The notes: a model not told the origin generated them from the letters alone. A DNA stretch of 64,000 nt from Halopseudomonas litoralis (GCF_900105005.1 NZ_LT629748.1:310001-374000), one strand, 5' to 3'. Shown: positions 36,935 through 46,072, numbered from the stretch's first letter. Numbers and translations are program-made.

Positions 36935-37599
36935 GGGGTGAGCCTCCAGCCCAATCGATAGCCCAGTCCGCGCGCCGTCTCGATCGCCTCGGCGCCCAGT
37001 TTTCGCCGGATATTGTGAATATGCACATTCAGCGCGTTGCTGTTGATGGCCTCACCGAGTCCGTACAGGCGTTCGTTGAGCGCATCAGGCAGTACCCAGC
37101 GGCCATCGGCGGCGGCTAGGTGAACCAACAGATCGACTTCTCGACGGGACAACGTGACCGATTCGCCATCAAGCCAGGCCAGGCCGCTATCGGGTTCCAA
37201 CCGTAAAGGTCCCGCTGCGATAGCCTGGGCGGCTCGGCCCTGGGTGCGCCTGACCAGCGCATGTAACCTCGCGGCCAGCTCGCGCAGGTCGAACGGCTTG
37301 ACTAGATAGTCGTCTGCGCCTCCCTGCAGGCCGGTGAGTCGATGTTCAATGGCATCGCGGGCCGAGAGAATGAGGATGGGCAAGTCGGGTTCAAACGAGC
37401 GCATGCTGCTCAGCAGCTGCATGCCGTCGCGGTCAGGTAACCCCAGATCGAGCACCAGAGCCTGGAAAGTGTCTTCCATTTGCGCCGTTTCCGCCGCGGC
37501 TGCAGTGCAGACGTGATGCACAGCGATCCCGTGTTTGCGCAGTCCAGCGACAATGCCCTGGCCGATCAATTCGTCATCTTCTACCAGCAGCACCCGCAT
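36931..37599 (-). CDS. OmpR-family response regulator (PmrA/QseB-like)
   Basis: This 222-residue protein has a receiver domain (about 1-120) with acidic pocket EDD (7-9), phospho-acceptor D51 in LVLDLGLP and Lys in LVKPFD. A winged-helix DNA-binding domain (about 130-222; SRREVDLLVHL, then ETARGLGYRLGW) follows. It is divergent from tsdB, and a PmrA-type half-site pair lies in the shared promoter region at 37682-37698, so it probably regulates tsdBA and the dsb operon. Confidence 0.9.
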   Translation of the reverse strand: MRVLLVEDDELIGQGIVAGLRKHGIAVHHVCTAAAAETAQMEDTFQALVLDLGLPDRDGMQLLSSMRSFEPDLPILILSARDAIEHRLTGLQGGADDYLVKPFDLRELAARLHALVRRTQGRAAQAIAAGPLRLEPDSGLAWLDGESVTLSRREVDLLVHLAAADGRWVLPDALNERLYGLGEAINSNALNVHIHNIRRKLGAEAIETARGLGYRLGWRLTP

Positions 37600-37681
37600 C
37601 TCAGACCTCTTTGTCGCCCAAAAAGGCCATCTTAGGCCAAGAGTTACCGGGCCGTCAGCCTGGGATGAATATCAAGAACGG

Positions 37682-37698
37682 CTTTAGTTTCGCTTAAT
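37682..37698 (+). promoter_or_regulatory. PmrA-type direct-repeat box upstream of tsdB
   Basis: CTTTAG-TTTCG-CTTAAT has the CTTAAK-N5-CTTAAK layout bound by PmrA-like OmpR-family regulators. A TATGCTATAAG -10-like element follows 5 bases later, so the box overlaps the -35 position, as for an activator. An almost identical box occurs before dsbD. Confidence 0.6.
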
Positions 37699-37790
37699 CG
37701 GACTATGCTATAAGCGCACGCCATTGGGACAGATCGCGACAGGAAGTGACTGCCGCTATGTTGCCGCAGGGGTAACTTGAGGAGTTTTTA

Positions 37791-38456
37791 ATGAATAAAA
37801 ATCATATTCAAGGGGCGGGCTTGAGTGCCTGTTTGCTGCTGTTTTCTCTGGGTGTATCCGCTGCGCCGACAACGCCTGATCCAGCGCAGGGCAAGGCCGC
37901 GGCGGGGCTGTGCGAGACCTGCCACAAGGCCGATGGCAGTGGGCAGAATATTCCGGATGGAGAGTCCTGGCCGCGACTGGCCGGGCTGGATGCGGATTAT
38001 TTAACCAAACAGATGCAGGACTTCAAGACCGGAAAGCGCCGCAACCCCAGCATGGAGGCGTTTGCCCAGATGCTTGATGACGAGAAGATCGTCCATATTT
38101 CCGCCTGGTTTGCCAGCTTGCCGGCCACTACCAGTGGGCAGCCGGAAGATACTGAAAGCTATTCTGCGGAGCAACTCGAACGCGGCAAACAACTGGCCAC
38201 GGTAGGAGACTGGGATCAATACGTGGTGCCATGCTCACGTTGTCATGGCCCGGATAACCTCGGGGCCGGTACGGTATTCCCGGCGATCGCTGGACAGCAT
38301 TTTGGTTATATACGAGACCAGTTGCTGGATTGGCAACAAGGCCACCGCGACAATGATGCTCAGGAGCTGATGGCCACCATCGCCGCACGGATGAGCACTG
38401 AGGACGTCAATGCGGTCGCTGCCTGGCTTTCCACTCAGCCAGCCGCCGCCCAGTAG
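37791..38456 (+). CDS. tsdB: Dihaem cytochrome c, TsdB-like electron acceptor
   Basis: This 221-residue periplasmic protein has a signal peptide (about 1-25) and two c-type domains with CETCH (41-45) and CSRCH (148-152), like cytochromes c4. Position directly before tsdA (11 bases) matches the tsdBA pair of P. stutzeri, where TsdB takes electrons from TsdA. A -10 element and a PmrA-type box precede it. Confidence 0.8.
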   Translation: MNKNHIQGAGLSACLLLFSLGVSAAPTTPDPAQGKAAAGLCETCHKADGSGQNIPDGESWPRLAGLDADYLTKQMQDFKTGKRRNPSMEAFAQMLDDEKIVHISAWFASLPATTSGQPEDTESYSAEQLERGKQLATVGDWDQYVVPCSRCHGPDNLGAGTVFPAIAGQHFGYIRDQLLDWQQGHRDNDAQELMATIAARMSTEDVNAVAAWLSTQPAAAQ

Positions 38457-38467
38457 AGGAATTACCC

Positions 38468-39511
38468 ATGACCACTTCAACACCTATGATATCCCGGTTT
38501 CGTCGGTACTTGTTGACCACACTGGGCTGCATACTGGCAGGTCACATATCACTGGTCCAGGCTCAGCTGTCCGAGGAAAGTTTGAGTATTCTCGCCAGTA
38601 TGGCTCCAAACGCTCCTGCTCCTGCTGCGGACAGTTTTGTGCATATCCCACCCACAATGGCTGATCTGGAAGCGTCATCCTTGCACCCGGAATTGAAACG
38701 GGTCATCCGGCGCGGCTATGACATTTTCACCAATACCCAGCAGTATCGTGATCAATATGTATTCAACGATATGAACTGTGATAGTTGCCACATGGGTGCC
38801 GGGCGCTTGCCGTTTGCCGGGCCGATCTGGCCGGCGGCGGTCACCCTGCCGAACTACCGGCCGAAGAATGATCACGTCAACAATCTGGAGGAGCGCATCG
38901 CTGGCTGCTTTACCTACTCCATGAACGGCAAGCCGCCGGCCTATGGCAGTGATGAAATGCTTGCGCTCAGTGCCTATCATCAATGGCTGGCCAAGGGCGT
39001 GCCTATGTACCTGGCGGACGCCAACATATATGGACGTGGCTATCCGCGGGTTGCGGAGCCCGCTGAAGCACCGGACTACCAGCGCGGCAAGGCCACCTAT
39101 GAAGCGCAGTGCTCGATATGCCATGCCAATGATGGCGGCGGCTTGAGCGTACGTGATGAAGTGGTCTTTCCGCCACTATGGGGCGATAACTCCTACAACT
39201 GGGGTGCCGGCATCAGCCGCTTGTTCACACTGGCAGGCTTTATCAAACACAACATGCCGCTGGGTCAGCCCAATACGCTCACCGATCAACAGGCGTGGGA
39301 TCTGGCCCAATTCATCGACTCGCAGGAGCGCCCGCAGGACCCGCGCTACACGGGTGATGTGAAAGAAACACTGGAGTTGTACGGCGACACCTTCCATAAA
39401 CACACCTTGTACGGCCAGGAAGTGGAAGGCCGGTTGCTGGGCGATCACGATAACGTCGGCCGCAAGGATTTTCTCAAGCCTGACGTGCTGCGCGACCGCA
39501 CCTTCGACTGA
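38468..39511 (+). CDS. tsdA: Thiosulfate dehydrogenase TsdA (tetrathionate-forming)
   Basis: TsdA joins two thiosulfates to tetrathionate (reversibly). The 347-residue protein has a signal peptide ending near VQAQ. Haem 1 is CDSCH (104-108). Its unusual Cys axial ligand is probably C147 in NNLEERIAGCFTYSMNGK, the conserved TsdA block. Haem 2 is CSICH (215-219) with M263 in HNMPLG as likely ligand. GAGGAA precedes the ATG. A terminator follows the gene. Confidence 0.82.
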   Translation: MTTSTPMISRFRRYLLTTLGCILAGHISLVQAQLSEESLSILASMAPNAPAPAADSFVHIPPTMADLEASSLHPELKRVIRRGYDIFTNTQQYRDQYVFNDMNCDSCHMGAGRLPFAGPIWPAAVTLPNYRPKNDHVNNLEERIAGCFTYSMNGKPPAYGSDEMLALSAYHQWLAKGVPMYLADANIYGRGYPRVAEPAEAPDYQRGKATYEAQCSICHANDGGGLSVRDEVVFPPLWGDNSYNWGAGISRLFTLAGFIKHNMPLGQPNTLTDQQAWDLAQFIDSQERPQDPRYTGDVKETLELYGDTFHKHTLYGQEVEGRLLGDHDNVGRKDFLKPDVLRDRTFD

Positions 39512-39526
39512 TAGTGTTCGAGCAGG

Positions 39527-39550
39527 GCGGGGCATGCATTGCCCCGCTTT
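39527..39550 (+). terminator. Terminator after tsdA
   Basis: GCGGGGCA (39527-39534) pairs with TGCCCCGC (39540-39547) around a 5-nt loop, followed by TTT. It separates tsdBA from the dsb operon, which has its own box and start region. Confidence 0.7.
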
Positions 39551-39590
39551 GCGGTATATCAGATAGAACAGCACGTTGTTGCCTTCCTGT

Positions 39591-39607
39591 CTTTAGTTTC
39601 GCTTAAC
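39591..39607 (+). promoter_or_regulatory. PmrA-type direct-repeat box upstream of dsbD
   Basis: CTTTAG-TTTCG-CTTAAC is identical in 16 of 17 positions to the box before tsdB (last base differs). It lies 49 bases upstream of the TTG start of dsbD and after the tsdA terminator, the expected place for an activator site. Confidence 0.6.
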
Positions 39608-39655
39608 CGAGCAGGTGCATCATTCCCTGAAATGCCTTGCTTGGAGGAGCCGAAA

Positions 39656-41467
39656 TTGTCTTTGTACCGACGTGCGCTTGCGATTGTTCTTCTATTTTTT
39701 TGTGTCATCGGTAGCGCATTGGCCAGTGGCGGCCTGTTCTCCTGGGGGCGGGAGCCCGAACTTCTGCAGGCCGTGGACGTTTTCCAGCTGGAAAATGTTC
39801 GTCAGCAAGATGATAGCTTCGAGGTAAATGGAAATATCACCGATGGTTACTATGTGTACCGCCATTCGTTGAAGCTGGTTGACGGGCAGGGCAACCCGGT
39901 TGAATTGGAGCTCACGACAGGTACGGCCCAGCACGATGAGTTCTTCGGCGACACGGAAATCTACACCGGCGCTATGCTGCGTCTGGACTTTCCGGTCGAG
40001 ACAGCAGGTCCGCTGACCCTGCATTGGCAAGGATGCGCAGAGGTTGGTTTCTGTTATCCCCCGCAGACCTTGCAGGTGGATTTGCCAGCGAGCGGGGCGG
40101 GTGCTGCCTCGGACCAAGGTTCATCCGTTCGTTCGTCCAACCCAGACAACACACCCCTGAGTGCCGGCGAAGACCAGCAAGCCGCACAGCGACTGGCCGC
40201 GCTAGGTCCGGTGTCGGGTACGATGCTGTTCTTCGGCTTCGGTCTGTTATTAGCATTCACGCCCTGCACACTACCGATGATTCCCATCGTCTCCAGTATG
40301 GTGGTCGGCAGTCAGGCCAAGCCTCGGCGCGCTTTCGTTCTCTCCTTTTTCTACGTGGTGGCGATGGCCGGCACCTACGCGGCAGTCGGGGTGGCGGCCG
40401 GCCTGGCCGGCGCCAATCTTCAGGCAACGCTGCAATCGCCCTGGCTGCTGGGCGCGTTCGCGGCATTGTTCCTGATCCTGGCAAGCTCGCTGTTTGGTCT
40501 GTTCTCCTTGCGCTTGCCGTCCGCATTGATGGACCGGGTCGAGTCGGCAGGGCGTGGGCGTTCAGGGGGCAGTGTTATCGGTGCTGCAGCGCTGGGCTTT
40601 CTGTCTGCACTATTGGTCGGTCCGTGCATGACCGCGCCCCTGGCGGGTGCCTTGCTGTACATCGGACAAACCGGCAGTGCGCTCTATGGCGGTCTGGCCC
40701 TGTTTGCGCTCGGCCTGGGCATGGGGCTGCCGCTGTTGGCGATTGCGACCTTCGGCGCGCGCATCCTGCCCAAACCTGGCGCCTGGATGGACAGGGTGAA
40801 TATTGCCTTCGGCTACGTCATGGTCGGTATGGCGGGGATGATGCTGGACCGCTTCCTGTCTGGCACCCTGAGTCTGATGTTGTGGGGAGCATGGATATTG
40901 TCAGTGGCCGTCGGCCTGCTGGCCTGGGCTCAGGCGGTAACAGCGAAGCCGCGTCTATTATGGGCGCTGCGCACCGGTGCAGCCTTTGTCGGTCTGTGGT
41001 CGGTATTCATGCTGATAGGCGCGGCGTCGGGCGGGGATTCGGTATTGCAGCCGCTGACGCACCTGCGCGGTGGCACGGCGGTAGCCTCTACGACAGCCAC
41101 GCCGACCTATGTTCAGGCCAAATCGGTGGAGGATGTGGATGCCCGTTTGGCAGAGGCCGCGGCGCGGGGCGAGTGGACTCTGATCGACTTCTACGCTGAC
41201 TGGTGCATCAGCTGCCATGTCATCGAGCGCAATGTATTCGGTGACCCGGTCGTGGCGCAACGCCTGGCACGCATGCAGATCCTGCGTCCAGACGTGACGC
41301 TCAACGACGCAACTGATCAGGCCCTGCTCAAACACTGGGGCGTCATGGGGCCACCGACACTCATTCTTGTGGGACCAGATGGCGCCGAGCGCCGCGACCT
41401 GCGCATGGTAGGTGAGGTCAATACGAGTGAATTTCTCGATCGTCTGAATGCAGCAGGTACACCATGA
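39656..41467 (+). CDS. dsbD: Thiol:disulfide interchange protein DsbD
   Basis: DsbD carries electrons from cytoplasmic thioredoxin to periplasmic DsbC/G and CcmG-type proteins. Signal peptide, N-terminal DsbD-alpha domain with the CAEVGFC pair, eight-helix centre with FTPCTLPMIP and VGPCMTAPLAG cysteines, and C-terminal thioredoxin domain with DWCISCHVIE. I chose TTG 39656 (603 residues) because GGAGGA lies 8 bases upstream and an earlier ATG (39632) has none and would place that site inside the gene. Its stop overlaps the next start. Confidence 0.9.
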   Translation: MSLYRRALAIVLLFFCVIGSALASGGLFSWGREPELLQAVDVFQLENVRQQDDSFEVNGNITDGYYVYRHSLKLVDGQGNPVELELTTGTAQHDEFFGDTEIYTGAMLRLDFPVETAGPLTLHWQGCAEVGFCYPPQTLQVDLPASGAGAASDQGSSVRSSNPDNTPLSAGEDQQAAQRLAALGPVSGTMLFFGFGLLLAFTPCTLPMIPIVSSMVVGSQAKPRRAFVLSFFYVVAMAGTYAAVGVAAGLAGANLQATLQSPWLLGAFAALFLILASSLFGLFSLRLPSALMDRVESAGRGRSGGSVIGAAALGFLSALLVGPCMTAPLAGALLYIGQTGSALYGGLALFALGLGMGLPLLAIATFGARILPKPGAWMDRVNIAFGYVMVGMAGMMLDRFLSGTLSLMLWGAWILSVAVGLLAWAQAVTAKPRLLWALRTGAAFVGLWSVFMLIGAASGGDSVLQPLTHLRGGTAVASTTATPTYVQAKSVEDVDARLAEAAARGEWTLIDFYADWCISCHVIERNVFGDPVVAQRLARMQILRPDVTLNDATDQALLKHWGVMGPPTLILVGPDGAERRDLRMVGEVNTSEFLDRLNAAGTP

Positions 41468-42297
41468 TGAGTATCGGTCCGTTCTCCATAAAGGTCGTCG
41501 GCGTCGTCGCTGCCATAATGCTCGCCTGGCTGGTCACCCGCGCTGTTGCCAAGCGCATGTCAGATGTTTCTCACAAGCTGGCCGGTGCAGTGCTATTTGA
41601 TGCCGTGTTCTGGGGGCTGATAGCCGCCAGGCTGGGGTATATCGCTCAATGGCGGGAAGACTACTTCGCCGCGCCGATGTCGATGCTCGCTATAGGCGAC
41701 GGCGGGTTCTCCTGGTGGGTGGGGGTGCTGGCGGCGCTCGCGTTTGTCTGGTGGCGGACCCGTACGTCACAGCGGTTGCGTCGGCCGGTTCTGGCGGGGG
41801 TGATGACCGGCGTCGCGGCGTGGTTCTTGGCCGGTATGGTGGTCGGGCTGCTGCATCATTCGCCGCCCCTGCCGGATCTGCATTTGGCGACACTGGAAGA
41901 GCAGCCCATTTCGCTACTGTCCTATCAAGGGCGTCCAACCGTGGTGAATCTCTGGGCCACCTGGTGTCCGCCCTGTCGTCGGGAAATGCCGGTATTCGAG
42001 CAGGCTCAGGCAGCGTTTCCGGAAGTGGCCATTGTCATGATCAACCAGGGAGAAAGCGCTCAGCAGGCGCAGGCTTTTCTTGAGAGTCAAGGACTGAACT
42101 TGAGCGATGTATTGCTTGATCCCTTCTCCCGAACCATGCACGCAGTGGGTGCGCGTGCCTTACCCACCACCTTGTTTTTCGATGCCGAAGGCCAGTTGGT
42201 GGATTCGCATATGGGTGAACTCACCATGGCCAGTTTCAAGAGCAATATGTCGCGCCATTTTGCGCAATCCGCCCAGCCGGCCACAGACGAGGAGTAA
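41464..42297 (+). CDS. TlpA/DsbE-like thioredoxin fused to an Lgt-like membrane domain
   Basis: This 277-residue protein has an N-terminal membrane domain of about four helices (1-130). Its IGPFSIKVVG start, GLIAARLGYI and IGDGGFSWW motifs resemble parts of prolipoprotein diacylglyceryl transferase (Lgt). A periplasmic thioredoxin domain follows with WCPPC (about 163-167) and a cis-Pro ALPTT. Lgt catalytic residues cannot be recognised, so the first domain is probably only an anchor. It lies between dsbD and dsbG, overlapping dsbD by 4 bases. Confidence 0.8.
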   Translation: MMSIGPFSIKVVGVVAAIMLAWLVTRAVAKRMSDVSHKLAGAVLFDAVFWGLIAARLGYIAQWREDYFAAPMSMLAIGDGGFSWWVGVLAALAFVWWRTRTSQRLRRPVLAGVMTGVAAWFLAGMVVGLLHHSPPLPDLHLATLEEQPISLLSYQGRPTVVNLWATWCPPCRREMPVFEQAQAAFPEVAIVMINQGESAQQAQAFLESQGLNLSDVLLDPFSRTMHAVGARALPTTLFFDAEGQLVDSHMGELTMASFKSNMSRHFAQSAQPATDEE

Positions 42298-42299
42298 TC

Positions 42300-43091
42300 A
42301 TGTTTTCACACGTTATATTTCGCCAACGCCCAGGGGTTACTTTCGGCCTAGCAGCCGGCCTGATTTTGGTGGCGGGCTGTTCTCAAGCGGAGAGTACGGA
42401 CACGCCCCAGGTCGTGAAGGCGCTGGAGGCCCAAGGTCTGACCATCGTTCAGGAGTTCGATGTGAGCGGTGATCTGCGCGGATTCGCCGGCGTGGCAGGC
42501 GATCAGCCCATTGCGGTCTACGTTACCAGCGACGGCAAGGCGATTGTCGGCACGCGGCTGGATGCCCAGGGGCAGTCGGTCGATGCCGCTACGCTCCAGG
42601 ATCTGGTGGCCAAACCGATGAGCGAAAAAACCTGGGCGCAGCTGGAAGCCGCCACTTGGGTCTTGGACGGCGATGCCGATGCACCCCGTGTGGTCTATAC
42701 CTTCAGCGATGCAAGCTGCCCCTACTGTCACCGCTTCTGGGAAGCGGCCCGCCCCTGGGTGGATTCGGGCAAGGTGCAGCTGCGCCATCTGTTTGTCGGC
42801 GTCATCAAAGCGGACAGCCCCGCCAAGGCGGCCGCGATCCTCGAAGCGCCTGATCCATCAGCGGCATTATTGGAAAACGAAAAGAACTTCGCTCAAGGAG
42901 GAATCACGCCGGCGAAGGGCGTTTCGAATAATGTGCAAAAGATTCTTGACGAGAATCAGATGCTCATGCACGCCAACGGCTTCCGCGGAACACCGGGCAT
43001 CATAGTTCAGCAAAGCGATGGCCTGATCAGGAAGTTCAACGGCATGCCGCAGCCGGGGCAGTTGGTTGAGGTGTTAGGTTCGCGAGAATAA
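42300..43091 (+). CDS. dsbG: Thiol:disulfide isomerase DsbG (lipoprotein form)
   Basis: This 263-residue protein has an N-terminal lipobox (LILVAGCSQAES), then a DsbC/G dimerisation domain (about 35-110) and a thioredoxin-like domain with CPYC in SDASCPYCHRFWEA (about 140-153) and the cis-Pro loop FRGTPGI. DsbG protects single periplasmic cysteines from sulfenylation and is kept reduced by DsbD, encoded two genes before. Confidence 0.88.
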   Translation: MFSHVIFRQRPGVTFGLAAGLILVAGCSQAESTDTPQVVKALEAQGLTIVQEFDVSGDLRGFAGVAGDQPIAVYVTSDGKAIVGTRLDAQGQSVDAATLQDLVAKPMSEKTWAQLEAATWVLDGDADAPRVVYTFSDASCPYCHRFWEAARPWVDSGKVQLRHLFVGVIKADSPAKAAAILEAPDPSAALLENEKNFAQGGITPAKGVSNNVQKILDENQMLMHANGFRGTPGIIVQQSDGLIRKFNGMPQPGQLVEVLGSRE

Positions 43092-43178
43092 CGGGGTAGA
43101 GTAGCAAATCCCTGCCGAGGGTGAGTAAATGAGGGACGCAATATAATCTGCGGGCCATTTCGGTATTGGAGATGCTAG

Positions 43179-43967
43179 ATGAACATGAATCGAGCCAGTG
43201 AGCCGCTACTCAGAGAAAATGACGGCGGCATAGTCACTCTGCAACTGAACCGTCCATTGCAGTTCAATGCCTTGTCGGAAGAGCTGCTTGATGCGCTGCA
43301 GCGTGAACTTGATGTCATCAGCAAGGACCCGCAGGTGCGCTGCGTTGTGCTGTCAGCTGCCGGTAAGGCGTTCTGCGCCGGGCATGACTTGCGCGAAATG
43401 CGCGGGCAGCCCGAGCTTGATTATTACAAGGCGCTTTTTGCCCGTTGCAGCCGGGTCATGCAGGGAATTCAGCAGCTGCCGGTGCCGGTTATCGCGCGTG
43501 TTCAGGGTGTGGCAACAGCAGCAGGTTGCCAGTTGGTAGCGAGCTGCGACCTGGCGATAGCAGCGGAGTCGGCACGTTTCGCTGTCTCGGGCATCAACGT
43601 GGGCTTGTTCTGTTCGACGCCGGCGGTGGCTCTGTCGCGCAACGTTTCTTCCAAGCGCGCCTTCGACATGCTGGTGACAGGACGCTTCGTCAACGCTGCC
43701 ACTGCGGCGGATTGGGGACTGATCAACGACGCGGTCGCCGATGAGGACCTGGACGCCGCGGTGGCAAGGAAAGCTGCAGAGATTCTCGCCAAGAGCCCCA
43801 CCGCCGTTCGCTACGGCAAGGCGATGTTCTACCGGCAGAAACAGATGGAACTGGCCGATGCCTACGCCTACGCCAGCGATGTCATGGCGCAGAATATGAT
43901 GGAGGAGGACGCCTGTGAAGGTATTGATGCCTTCCTCGAAAAGCGTCAGCCTCGCTGGCGTTCCTGA
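43179..43967 (+). CDS. Enoyl-CoA hydratase/isomerase family (ECHDC3-like)
   Basis: This 262-residue crotonase-fold protein has AGHDLREM (about 68-75) in the first oxyanion loop and GINVGLFCSTPAVALSRNV (about 141-159) in the second. That second loop lacks the usual catalytic Glu seen in classical hydratases, as in ECHDC3-type proteins. Substrate unknown. Monocistronic. Confidence 0.82.
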   Translation: MNMNRASEPLLRENDGGIVTLQLNRPLQFNALSEELLDALQRELDVISKDPQVRCVVLSAAGKAFCAGHDLREMRGQPELDYYKALFARCSRVMQGIQQLPVPVIARVQGVATAAGCQLVASCDLAIAAESARFAVSGINVGLFCSTPAVALSRNVSSKRAFDMLVTGRFVNAATAADWGLINDAVADEDLDAAVARKAAEILAKSPTAVRYGKAMFYRQKQMELADAYAYASDVMAQNMMEEDACEGIDAFLEKRQPRWRS

Positions 43968-43996
43968 TAATCAACGGATGGTGAGGTAATCCGGGT

Positions 43997-45016
43997 TCAA
44001 CCGGGAGCTCTGACAGTCGGTTTGAACGGGGCTGGTGCAATCAGTGTCGCGCCTTCAGGCGCACTGTCACGAAAGGTGCGCCGGTAGTGCGAGGGTGAGG
44101 TGCCCAGCTGCGTGGCAAATTGCTGTCTCAGTGACAAGGCCGTGCCAAAACCAACCTCCGCGGTGATGCGCTCGATCGACAGGTCGGTGGTCTCCAGCAA
44201 CTGTTGTGCTCTGGCGACGCGCTCGGTGTTCAGCCACTGAGTGACAGTGGTGCCGGTCATGTCCCGAAAGCGCCGGGTAAAGGTGCGGCGGCTCATATTG
44301 GCCACATCAGCCAGGGTGTCTAGGGATAGCGGTTCCGACAGGTTTGCGCGTGCCCATTCCAGCAGGCCGGGCAGGCGGTTGTCGCCGGGTAGTTGTTGTA
44401 CGGGGCGTTCAATATATTGCGCTTGCCCGCCCTGTCGGTGTGGTGGTGTAACCAGCAATCTGGCCGTGTGATTGGCCACCTCGCTGCCGTGGCGTTGCCG
44501 CACCAGATGCAGGCAACAGTCAATCGCAGCGACCGTTCCCGCCGAGGTAATGATGTTGTCATCAGCCACATACAATACATCCGGGCGGAACACCGCCTGC
44601 GGAAAGCGCCGAGCAAACACCTCGCGCGCCGCCCAGTGGGTGGTTGTTTCCTTCCCATCGAGCAGACCCGCATCACCCAGTACAAAGGCGCCAAGGCACA
44701 AACCCACAATCAGCTTGCCCTGGGCATTGGCTTGCTGCAGCGCAGCGGCGAGCTCGACCGGCGCGGGCAGCTCAGCATCACTCCACGCCGGAATGATGAT
44801 GATGTCGGCTTTTTCCATGGCTTCCAGGCCATCGGGGACTTGGATCACCATACCCTGATCACTGGTTATGGGGCCGGGTGTCAAAGTGCAGTAGCTCAAG
44901 TTATAGCGCGGAAAGCCGGATAAATCATCATCCGCACCGAAAACCAGGCCCGGTACGGAAAGGTGGAACAGACTCACGCCTTCAAAGGCCAGAACAGCAA
45001 CGTGAACATCAGACAT
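43997..45016 (-). CDS. GlxA-type AraC regulator (DJ-1/PfpI-like domain)
   Basis: This 339-residue protein has an N-terminal glutamine-amidotransferase-like DJ-1/PfpI domain (about 5-180; GLCLGAFVLGDAG with its nucleophile-elbow Cys). A C-terminal AraC HTH domain follows (about 225-320; LADVANMSRRTFTRRFRDMT). It is divergent from the MBL-fold gene and is its likely regulator. Start ATG 45016 chosen to fit family N-termini. Confidence 0.85.
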   Translation of the reverse strand: MSDVHVAVLAFEGVSLFHLSVPGLVFGADDDLSGFPRYNLSYCTLTPGPITSDQGMVIQVPDGLEAMEKADIIIIPAWSDAELPAPVELAAALQQANAQGKLIVGLCLGAFVLGDAGLLDGKETTTHWAAREVFARRFPQAVFRPDVLYVADDNIITSAGTVAAIDCCLHLVRQRHGSEVANHTARLLVTPPHRQGGQAQYIERPVQQLPGDNRLPGLLEWARANLSEPLSLDTLADVANMSRRTFTRRFRDMTGTTVTQWLNTERVARAQQLLETTDLSIERITAEVGFGTALSLRQQFATQLGTSPSHYRRTFRDSAPEGATLIAPAPFKPTVRAPG

Positions 45017-45140
45017 GGGCACACCTGTAAGCAATGATTGGCCTGATTGTAGCGTTTATTGGCGTGTGGGCCACTTTTGCCAGTGTGCTGGAAACGTCAG
45101 AATAGCGACTACTCGTCATCAACAATTATTGGAGTAGCAC

Positions 45141-46034
45141 ATGTCTATCAAAATCCTCGCCAGTTCCCTTGCTTTGGCAATCAGCCTCGCCTCCGGCGTG
45201 GCATTCTCCCAGGCAGCTGCGACCGATACCTCGGCAGCGGCCCAGGAAGCTGTGCAGCTGCAGCAGATTCGCAATGCTACTGTGAAAATCACCTACGCTG
45301 ACACGACCTTCCTGATCGACCCGATGCTGTCAAAGACAGGCACCTACCCCGGTTTTGAAGGCACCTATCGCAGCGAGTTGCGCAATCCGCTGGTAGACCT
45401 GCCTATGTCGGAGCAGGACGTGATTGATGGCGTCGATGCGGTTATCGTCACTCATACCCATCTGGACCACTGGGATGATGCGGCGCAGAAGTTTCTGCCC
45501 AAGGATATTCCGCTGTATACGCAGCATCAGGCTGATGCCGACATGATTCGTTCACAGGGCTTTACCGATGTGCGGGTACTGTCTGATAAGGCCGATTTTG
45601 GTGGCGTGACTCTGACCAAGACTGGCGGTCAGCACGGCACGGATGAAATGTATGCCTTGCCTGAATTGGGGGCCTTCCTTGGTGACGCCATGGGCGTGGT
45701 GTTTCAGGCACCCGGTCACAAGACACTCTATCTGGTAGGCGATACCATCTGGCGCGATGAAGTTGATCAGGCGCTGGCTGAATACCAGCCACAGGTCATC
45801 GTCCTGAATGCGGGATATGCAATGCTGAATGGCTTTGACGATTCCATCATCATGGGCAAGGACGATGTACTGCGCGCCACCCAGGTGGCGCCGGACGCCG
45901 CGATAGTGGCCACCCATATGGGTGCCATCAACCATATGGCCCTCAGCCGTGAAGAACTGAAGAAATATGTCGAGGAAAACGGCATCCAGGATCAGGTTGA
46001 GATCCCGGAAGACGGTGCTTCTATCGACTTCTGA
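45141..46034 (+). CDS. Exported MBL-fold metallohydrolase (UlaG-like)
   Basis: This 297-residue protein has a signal peptide (about 1-26) and a metallo-beta-lactamase fold with HTHLDH (105-110), later metal His in TGGQHGTDE and the Asp in LVGDTIW. It resembles UlaG-type hydrolases with a secreted location. Substrate unknown. It has its own terminator. Confidence 0.82.
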   Translation: MSIKILASSLALAISLASGVAFSQAAATDTSAAAQEAVQLQQIRNATVKITYADTTFLIDPMLSKTGTYPGFEGTYRSELRNPLVDLPMSEQDVIDGVDAVIVTHTHLDHWDDAAQKFLPKDIPLYTQHQADADMIRSQGFTDVRVLSDKADFGGVTLTKTGGQHGTDEMYALPELGAFLGDAMGVVFQAPGHKTLYLVGDTIWRDEVDQALAEYQPQVIVLNAGYAMLNGFDDSIIMGKDDVLRATQVAPDAAIVATHMGAINHMALSREELKKYVEENGIQDQVEIPEDGASIDF

Positions 46035-46043
46035 TCAGACAGG

Positions 46044-46072
46044 GCTGTCTGTCCAATACAGGCAGCTTTTTT
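46044..46072 (+). terminator. Rho-independent terminator after the MBL gene
   Basis: GCTGTCTGT (46044-46052) pairs with ACAGGCAGC (46058-46066), one G-U pair, 5-nt loop, followed by six T (46067-46072). It isolates the qhp locus on the left. Confidence 0.9.
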
